Assembly: GCA_018287875.1 (NCBI GenBank)
Contig: JAGVVL010000002.1
Span: 8,060,001 to 8,124,000 of the forward strand
Direction: 5' to 3'
Source of the DNA: Nigrospora sphaerica
Taxonomy: Eukaryota > Ascomycota > Sordariomycetes > Amphisphaeriales > Apiosporaceae
DNA length: 64,000 nucleotides
In this document: piece by piece, positions 56,144-64,000 of the stretch
How the letters are laid out: each line of letters opens with the position of its first letter
Numbering within the stretch: position 1 is the first letter of the stretch
Notes under the pieces: model-generated
The model's database searches: none
Seen by the model: the letters and a program-made list of their open reading frames with translations, nothing else
Told to the model about the DNA's origin: nothing
Position numbers and translations under genes: made by a program

Positions 56144-56730
56144 TCGCGGTTCACTATAGCAGTATAGCTTTATATCCTCCTGTGTCTCTGAAGTCAGGCG
56201 GTCAAGTATACATTTCATCCCCTTCGTATTTCGTTAGTAGTGTCATTACAATTGTCATCGGCAAAAATGAATGACCTGTGCTTCCCTCCCCTCTCCCCTT
56301 CACGTGTCTTATTTCCCTCCCGGACCAGTTCCGTGGCCAAACTTTCTGCTCCTCTCCCCCTCCTTTTCACCAATGTGAAAGGTCCCGAAGCAGCACCAGA
56401 CTGGAGATGCTACATGACTTGTTAGATAACACCGGGCTCAAAGGGCACATGACTGGCACAACTCAATTTAGCTTTCGAAGGGGTGAACCTTACGTGATGG
56501 AGATTTTTTCCGAGTTAGCGAGCCCTGGCCCTGCTGGGGCGTACTGGATCTCAGCATCTCGAACAGCGAAGGTGTGGTTGTTTTTGGTCCGAGATTGTCT
56601 GCCGTAGACATATGTGGTAAATTTGGCATTGCTGGCCGATACCTTGCCTTTCCATTCCTCTGTGTCCAATGGGGCACACTGGAATGTTCAGCACTCCCTT
56701 TTCCGGTTTCCAACCACGCTCTAGAGTGCT
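56144..56730. other. Intergenic, convergent gene ends
   Basis: No supported feature. If the next minus-strand gene was once longer at its 3' end, the lost part would have lain here, but no trace is clear. Confidence 0.35.
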
Positions 56731-57690
56731 TCATTGCAGGGCACGAAACTGTAGAACCAGTCGATACGTGAGCTTCTCGTCTTTCGGTGCATTGAGTCCG
56801 AAAATATCACTGCTGTTCAGATGCCCGGTATCAAATCGTATGTTGGAGTCGTTCCGCACGCAGTCGTCTGCCTTGAAAGGACATGGCGCGTTGTAGTCTA
56901 TGGAAGCCATCGTGACGGTTCTGGTAATGAACTTGGAGCATTCCAGGAGACTCGCACCGAGGTTGGAATAGCACGCTTGAGTGAATTCCTTCAGGCTTTT
57001 ATCGTAGATGGAATAGTAGGCATTTTGATGATTCCATAGGGTGATGTTTCCCCCGCTGTAGCCGGCGACCTCGCAGTGGTCCCCGCGAAGAACCTCGTCC
57101 GTGGTGGAAATCTTTGACGAAAAGCCACCGGCCACTGTGAAGGCGCAGATGTAGAAGAGGAGGAACAAGACCAGAGGCAAGACGCGGCGCCAAGCCGACC
57201 GGTCCCGGCGGTGCCACGCCCACAACAGGTGGCTAAACGATACAAGCCCCGACTCAGGCAAGTACGAATTCCGCAACAAGACGTGCCGTTAGTGATGGGT
57301 CGCGTCACGGGGCTCTGAAGTTGCATAACACTGGTGTAAAATGAGGGAGAAAATGGGCCAAAAGCGAGACGCAACGAATGTGACGAAGAAGGCGGTGAAT
57401 GCGATCAGAAGATTTCCATATGCTCGTGTCGTTATCAAAGTCGCGCCCATGACATCCGATCCACAGGACCAGTTTATCCAGAGGCCGAGGTAAACAGAAT
57501 CTTCGGCGTCCAGGGCGAGGTACCCCCGAGAGAGGGAGAAGAAGAGGGCATGCGGGTGATGAACTTCAACCTTCGCGGAACAGCAACCTGGCGAGACGAG
57601 GTTTCGTGCGAGGCCTCTCCTGTTAAGGTGCAAGAGAGTATGTCTAACTGGACTACTTAAGTCTTGCTCATAGCGGGAATTAATAACCAC
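56731..57690 (-). pseudogene. Fungal multi-pass membrane protein, interrupted by a stop
   Basis: Two frames in the same phase (57690-57289 and 57288-56731) are split by a single TAA at 57291-57289. The first has two hydrophobic segments (LGLWINWSCGSDVMGATLI region and GNLLIAFTAFFVTFVASRFW). The second starts near VLLRNSYLPESGL, carries a membrane segment (VLPLVLFLLFYICAFTVAGG) and then a Cys-containing extracellular part with sequons (GGNITLW, RNDSNIRF). The layout fits a family of large uncharacterised fungal membrane proteins. The reading ends early at 56731, soon after KLTYRLVL, so the C-terminal half of the family is also missing. CAA-to-TAA would explain the inner stop. Confidence 0.55.
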
Positions 57691-58537
57691 GTGTTGGCTA
57701 ACCGGGTCATCCTATGTAGCATCTATATAAACGGAATAATAACGTACATGTTGTTACAGCGCGTCTGGACCGACTGCCCGCTGAGGCACAAAGCAAAAGC
57801 TTCGGGAATGATCCACTTGTTGGATCACTTTGTCCAGTTCTGCACTATAAGGGCAGGGACCAATCTGCTAGGCCGTAACACTACCTGTCGCACTGCAGAG
57901 ATCGTGGAAAGCGAGGTTCAAGTTATCCATTAGAAGGAAACAAAGGAAATCTGTCTGTAGGTGCAGTAGTACATATAGTAGCTCAGGACCCCTGTCACCA
58001 TGTGAATCCTGGCATGTGAAGAGGAGCCACGTGACCTGGTAGGAGAGGCTAAGCCACGTGAATAGCCTCATATTGCGACACTACCCTAGTCATCGACTCA
58101 TCACGTTCGTTACAAGAAGAGCATGTAAGGGTTCAATGCACGCTGGACCAACCGAAACGGGGCCTGTACTGAGATGGGTAAGTGATTAGAGGGGGGCAGT
58201 GCACTACCTGATTCCTATAGGCTCCCAATGTGTTCCCCCCTGCTTTTCCTCCACACCCGTTGTGACGTTGTAGCGTTCTCATGCCAAGTGTAGACAAGCT
58301 CGGTGAAGCTTTTCCCCAGCCCCCGGGTTCGCAATAGCCGCCGGCCCGGGAAGCGGGGACTTTCCCCATATAAGCTTGCTGCGGCGCCTTGACATAGATA
58401 GCGCTTATCTTCGTGGTCCGATATTCCCAGTGGTTTGTTTATAATATGTGTTTTCCCGGTAATCTGGTTCACGTTGAATTTTTAACGCACTCTGGTTTGC
58501 CATTGCCAATTCTCATTTCCTTCACCCGCGAATTGGC
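57691..58537. other. Intergenic, divergent promoters
   Basis: Holds the promoter of the ABC transporter (plus). No gene is supported. Confidence 0.4.
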
Positions 58538-61500
58538 GTGGGAAACGCCATCATGAGCCGCCCAATCGCCTTAATCCGCGTGCTTCCTCCGATCGTGTTT
58601 TTGTCGCTACTTCCGTACCGCCTATGGAGACTGCGCAAGGAACAAGTGAAAACTGTGCCGGAGCACTACCGTTCGCATACCAAACAGGTGCGTTTTACCG
58701 CCGTGTCGTGGGTTACCGGGGAATTTCGTGCCGTGATAACTAACTCGCGCGCATAGTCGCTCGTGGTCCTCCTAGCCGCTATTCAACTCGGCATTTGCAT
58801 TGAAACATACTTGAACCCTTCTCGAACTCCTTTTACGGCAGTACATGCCACTCTATCGTTCATTACTTGCGCGTTACTCTTTCCGTTGCTCTCATTAGAG
58901 CATGCTCGTTCTATTCGCCCTTCGGATCTCGCAGTTATCTACCTACTGGCGTCTTTAGCAGGTGACGGCGCTGGGTTATGGGCGCAGGCCTTCAGAATTT
59001 CAGGTGGTTTTATCCCCTTGACCGGTTATTGGCTGGCTGCAGTGAACATGTCGGTCAAATTGTGCCTGCTGGTTGTTGAGAGCCAAGGCAAGGAGCGGAT
59101 TCTGCGTGTGTCAGAGGAGAAACGATCCCCCGAGCAACTCGCCGGTATCTTGAGCAGGACTTTCTTCTGGTGGATTAACTCCATTCTAGCGCGAGGCCAT
59201 GCTGGCATCCTAGACGAAAACAGCCTGCCATCGCTGGATCACAACCTTGGGTCACGGATACTTCGACAGCGAGCCTGGCAAGCCTGGGATCAAAGAGGTA
59301 CGTAACCAGCAGGTGCAGTCCTTAAGAACGATTCCCCCGAAACCTCTAACTGCCGCACAGGGAAACCGGAAACTAGGTTAACACTTCCAAGAGTTCTTGC
59401 CGTCAGCCTTCTCTCGCCGTTTCTGGCACCCATCATCCCTCGCCTTTGCCTTATCGTCTTCCGGTACGCTCAACCTGTCCTCATCAGTAGGGCTGTCCGC
59501 TATTTGAGCAGTACTGTCGATGGCTCTCCAGGCCCAGGCAACTTCTTGATAGTAATGGCTGTAATTGTCTACGTTGGTCTGGCCGTAAGTTCCCCACTTG
59601 ATAACTCTCCGGCTTCTGGCATCTAACCCATCTTTTCTCGACAAGATCTCCAAAGCGATGTACCAACACCGTCTCAACCGCCTGCAGACCATGATCCGAG
59701 GCGCAGTGGTTGGTCTTATCAACCGGAACTCTCTTAGCCAGCAGTCTAGTGGTTATAGCGACGCGAGAGCCCTGACGTTGATGAGCACCGATGCCAATGG
59801 CGTGTGCCAAAGCGCAAGGTTCTTCCATGAGACGTGGGCCCAGATCATCGAAGTGGCAGTGGGAATCACAATGCTTAGTAGAGAGGTGGGATGGCTATGC
59901 CCAGTTCCCCTTGTCCTCATCTTCTGTGGGTTTTTCTAGAAGGTGCTGCTTGTGGGGATTCAAACGTTGACCTTGATGACAGCCTGTTCCCGAATGAGCC
60001 GTTACGTGGCCAAGAACCTACAAGGCAAGCAAAAGGGGTGGAACGAAGCTACCCAAAAGCGCCTTGCCACGACGAGCTCGATGCTCAGCTCCATGAAAAG
60101 TCTGAAGATGTTGGGTGTCACAGCCTACACCGAATCCATGGTGAACTCTCTGAGACTCCATGAACTTGAAAGGAGCAGCAAGGTAAGATGGATGATGGTG
60201 GCATATAATGCAAGCGGTATGTTACTTCGTTTCATGGCTTTCTCGCGGCCTCTTTCCTGACTTTTGAAGCGAACGCCCTGGGTATCTTTACCCCGATAAT
60301 CACCTTGGTGCTATATGCCCTCGTCACCCGGCTCAACGGTTCCGCACTGAACGCCGAGACTGCATTCACGACGACAGCACTTTTGGGCTTGGTAACGCAC
60401 CCAGCCAACATGATCATGACGATCGTGCCCCAAGCAATCGGTTCACTGGCTGCTTTTGAGAGGATCCAGTCTTATCTGTTGCAGCCGTCCCTGCATGATC
60501 AGAGACGAAACCTGAAGGGGGCCGATGGTGCTACCGCCTGCTCATCAGCGGCGGTTATTGTGAACGACGTGGATATCCAGCCGGATCCGAAAATGCCTCC
60601 AGTTCTCACCAAAGTTAGCATTACGGTGAATCGAGCGGCGGTGGTGGTTTGCTCGGGGCCAACTGGGAGCGGCAAAACAAGCCTCGCCAAAGTCCTCCTC
60701 GGCGAGATCTCCCCTGTCCGGGGAAGTGTTTCAATCACTTCCAAGCGGATAGGCTATTGCGAACAGTCGCCTTGGCTACCCGGCGGGACTCTCAAGTCGG
60801 CCATATGCTGGTACTCACCCTATGACCCAAGTTGGTATGAAGAGGTCACTCGCCTCTGCTGTCTTGAAGAGGACATCTCGACGCTTTCCGACGGACACGA
60901 AACCACGATAGGAAGCAGAGGCCTGAACCTGTCCGGCGGACAACGACAACGTGTGGTACGTTTTCCCTTTCACTCGTCCTCTTCTCGTTTTACCCCCAAT
61001 TTCCCGCACGGTATGGAAAGAAGGAAAACAATAGCCCGTCCGTCATTTAACCCAACCCATGGTTCCAGGCCCTAGCGCGTGCTGTATACGCTCGCTGCGA
61101 GATCATGATACTGGACGACGCCTTTAGTGCTCTTGATGGTAAAACAGAGAGCCGTGTTGTTCAGAACCTTCTCGGCCCCCACGGCCTTTTTCGGACGATG
61201 GGAACTACCGTGTTCATGACAAGCAACTCAGGTGAGCTGGAGATTTGATCATCGAACGGACCTCAAATGCTGATGTGGGTTTAGCTTCACATTTTTATCT
61301 GGCCGATTGCCTCATTGTCCTCGGGGACAACATGGTCAAATACCAAGGAACAGTGGACGACTTGCCGCAAAGCCCGGAGAAAATTCTCAAGTTCGACACC
61401 GAGGCGGCAAACCAAGATGGCGCGGAGGGGGGGGTCAGCGTAGACAAAAAGCTACGGAGTCAAGAACTCAAGGTAGCCGACGCCAACTCTGACCTGAGTC

Positions 61501-63923
61501 GTGCGACGGGGGACATTTCCCTCTACGGTATGTACGGAACGTGAGCTTGACGGACGATAGCTTGACGGACGAGAACTGACCCTTTTCGTGTCGCCAGGGT
61601 ACTATTTCCAAGCAGTTGGTTTCCGAAACATTCTCGTCCTTCTGGCGTGCACATTGTGCTATTCGTTCTTCATCACATTTCTACAGTACTGGCTACAAAA
61701 GTGGACCGAAGCGCCGTCTTCTCAGACGACCTTCTATGTGGGAGGCTACCTGTTCGCGTCTCTGATGGCATGGATTTCGACCAATGGTTCCATGTGGTGA
61801 GTGATACCTAAGTTTACCTACTAATCAGTAGGCCTTTGCTAATTCTAATTCTGGAAGGTCTACACACATCCTCATTGCCCCCAGATCAGGAGCTGAGCTG
61901 CATCGCCGCCTACTATCAACTGTTGTTGGGTATATGTTCTTCGACGCCTATTACTTTCGTGTACTCAACTAATACGTCATAGGGCTTCAATCGCCTTCTT
62001 TTCCAATACCGATACCGGAGTCATACTCAATCGGTAAGTAATTAACCGATTTTCGCCTCCGCCAATAATTAAGTTTACTCACTGATGCAATGCTCAATCA
62101 TAGGTTCAGTCAAGATTTGGAGCTGATCGATCGACAACTGCCGCCGGCCATATTGGCCCTTTCTACCCGTAAGGCCTGTTCTGCCATTCTATTGTCAAAC
62201 TTTCTGACGCTTCCCAGAGGTCTTCAAGCTTATCGTACAAACGGTGTTGCTTTTCAGCGCGCAAAAGTTCTTGTCTCTCACACTTCCCTTTTGTTTAGCG
62301 GTCGTATATCTGATTCAACGGGTATACTTACGCACGTCACGACAGCTTAGGTTGCTCGACTTGGAGTCGCAATCCGCCGTTTATTCCAGCTTCTTGGAAT
62401 CTGTACGTTGGCCAAAAGCACACCTCAATAACGAAGTTCCGCTGACGCTGCTCGCATTATTAGGTTGAAGGGATAACCACGATTCGCGCATTCTCCTGCA
62501 GAGAGCCAATTGAAGATGCCAACATCACTTGCTTGGATAAATCCCAGCAGCCGGCTTATACTCTCCTCTGCCTGCAACAGTGGCTCGGGCTGGTCCTCGA
62601 CCTTCTGGTCGCGGCCATTGCCACAATTCTGATCACGCTGGCCCTGTTGCTGAGGGGAACGACAACCGCGGGGCAGATTGGCATGGCTATGAATCTAGTC
62701 CTGGTCGCCAACACCACTCTCCTGGGCCTTGTGACGTCTTGGACGAACATGGAAATCTCCCTCGGCGCCATGTACGTGCTAACACGTCCCCCCGCCCCAC
62801 AGGCCTCTTGGGATTCTGGGCTGATCGTCTAGCAGTTCCCGCTTGAAACACTTGGAGGCGGAGACGCCCCGAGAGGACGGGCCGGATGAGTCCTACAAGC
62901 CAGTGGATACGTGGCCATCATCTGGTGTTGTCGAATGCGAGAACGTCGCAGTGGCATACAAGTAAGACGTCCGCTGCAGTTGCATGCCTAGCCCCATAAC
63001 TGACTTTTCTTCAAAGACCAGGCGAGCTGGCCTTGAAAGGAGTCAGCATTAAAGCTTCGGCAGGCCAAAAGGTTGTCATTTGCGGTCGGACTGGCAGGTA
63101 CGTAATTGCTACGAACTCATATACTGCCCCTCAAGTGCCCTAGCTAACCAATTTTCACGAAATGGCAGCGGCAAGAGTACCCTTCTGTTGTCGCTCCTAC
63201 GCCTTTTGGATACTACTTATGGGACCATTAAGGTAGATGGGATCGACCTCAGCCTGGTCCCTCGTTCTTTAGTCAGAGAGCGATGCTTTATCACCATACC
63301 CCAGGAACCTGTCGTTTTTGGGCAAGCCACTCTGCGGCTGAACCTTGACGTGCGTGCTTTCGGCTCCGCTTTTCCAGTTGGGAACTTTTTTTCATGCAAG
63401 TCTTACTAATGTGCTTTTCGAACAGCTTGCAGCCACGGTTCCAGACCAAGCCGTTGTTGCCGCCTTACAGAAAGTCGGCCTGTGGGCGCATTTCACTTCT
63501 GGCCGTTCGGACAATCCGTCTGTGGAACCCCAATATGTCCTGGACCAAGAAATGGCAGACCTACCGGGCATGTCTGCCGGCCAGTTGCAGCTCTTTTCTC
63601 TTGCCCGTGCGCTGGTACGGCTGGAGACGTTGAACCTCCCATGCAGCCCGTCAGATGCAGCACTGAGCCGTCCCCGCCCGAAGCCGGTACTTCTCCTGGA
63701 CGAAGCCACGTCCTCACTCGATCCGGATACCGAGACCGTGATGCAGGACGTCTTGCACCAAAGCTTCGCTCAGCGGGGCCACACCGTTCTTGCCATCACA
63801 CACAGGTTGAGCGGCGTGACGGAGAACATGCGACCAGATCAAGACATGGTCGTCGTACTGTCGGAAGGAATGGTGAAGATGATGGGCAAAGCCGAGGACT
63901 TTATCGGCGTGGTCAGCATATGA
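58538..63923 (+). CDS. ABCC/MRP-type ABC transporter, complete
   Basis: Eighteen exons can be joined in phase with good splice sites: 58538-58687, 58757-59297, 59361-59584, 59646-59925, 59983-60216, 60270-60955, 61069-61231, 61285-61527, 61598-61796, 61858-61929, 61983-62033, 62104-62168, 62218-62402, 62464-62771, 62833-62961, 63017-63097, 63169-63349 and 63426-63923. The product is 1429 residues, a full transporter. N-terminal membrane helices precede TMD1. NBD1 has Walker A GPTGSGKTS, signature LSGGQRQRV and Walker B IMILDDAFSALD. TMD2 includes the FFSNTDTGVILNRFSQD loop. NBD2 has Walker A GRTGSGKSTL, Walker B VLLLDEATSSLD and a variant signature MSAGQ in place of LSGGQ. The H-loop is ITHR. 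It would export conjugates or metabolites across the plasma or vacuolar membrane using ATP. It is the only lesion-free gene in the 48-64 kb cluster. An alternative start lies five codons in (58553). Confidence 0.92.
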
Positions 63924-64000
63924 GAACGGCTGGAAACTCGTCGGCCGAGTAATTACGTCAAATGTATGATGGAAGTAACGGGGATTTTCTTTGCATCCTG

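Noticed and set aside
59926..59982. Apparent stop in the ABC transporter near 59938
   Set aside because: It lies inside a 57-bp intron with a GTGGGT donor and GACAG acceptor. Splicing it restores the family sequence, so the transporter is not broken.

Overview
The window looks like nuclear DNA of a filamentous ascomycete, most probably a member of the Sordariomycetes (a Sordariales/Chaetomiaceae-type genome is my inference). Genes carry short introns of about 50-270 bp with GTRNGT donors, CTRAY branch sites and YAG acceptors. Coding DNA is very GC-rich, a secreted AA9 cellulose-degrading monooxygenase is present, and AT-rich transposon relics show the C-to-T decay typical of repeat-induced point mutation (RIP). 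Exon joins given here were worked out by hand from splice signals and reading phase; no search was run.

Region 1 (about 1-17.7 kb) is ordinary, gene-dense core genome. It holds a very-long-chain 3-oxoacyl-CoA reductase divergent from ERG28 (both ER lipid proteins), GAL7-type galactose-1-phosphate uridylyltransferase, a 2EXR-domain protein, the SAGA adaptor ADA2, a rhamnogalacturonan-acetylesterase-like SGNH hydrolase, a 695-residue repeat protein with 16 uninterrupted heptads, and the AA9 enzyme.

Region 2 (about 17.7-37.3 kb) is sparser. It has a secreted GPI-anchor-like protein, an intact signal-peptide membrane protein (29.8-30.7 kb), an intact protein of unknown function (32.2-33.1 kb), and decayed genes: a CorA-like membrane protein, a DUF4246 protein, a CON-10/KGG-like stress protein and a small cysteine-rich protein. 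A solo LTR lies at 24.4 kb.

Region 3 (about 37.3-47.1 kb) is a transposon nest. It contains a RIP-degraded Ty3/gypsy integrase and 3' LTR, inverted and tandem LTR copies, a second repeat family, an NTF2-like pseudogene, and an intact, unmutated Fot1/pogo DNA transposon. The transposon is flanked by an unusual 70-bp direct duplication. A small secreted cysteine-rich protein gene with a predicted 3-nt microexon follows.

Region 4 (about 48.7-64 kb) resembles the ruin of a secondary-metabolism or detoxification cluster. It has an alpha/beta-hydrolase fused in frame to the C-terminal half of a GH31 glycosidase, a berberine-bridge-type FAD oxidase cut short before its C-terminal domain, a cytochrome P450 with a nonsense codon and a frameshift, and a membrane protein with a nonsense codon. 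At the end is a complete 18-exon ABCC-type ABC transporter. Only the transporter reads cleanly from start to stop.
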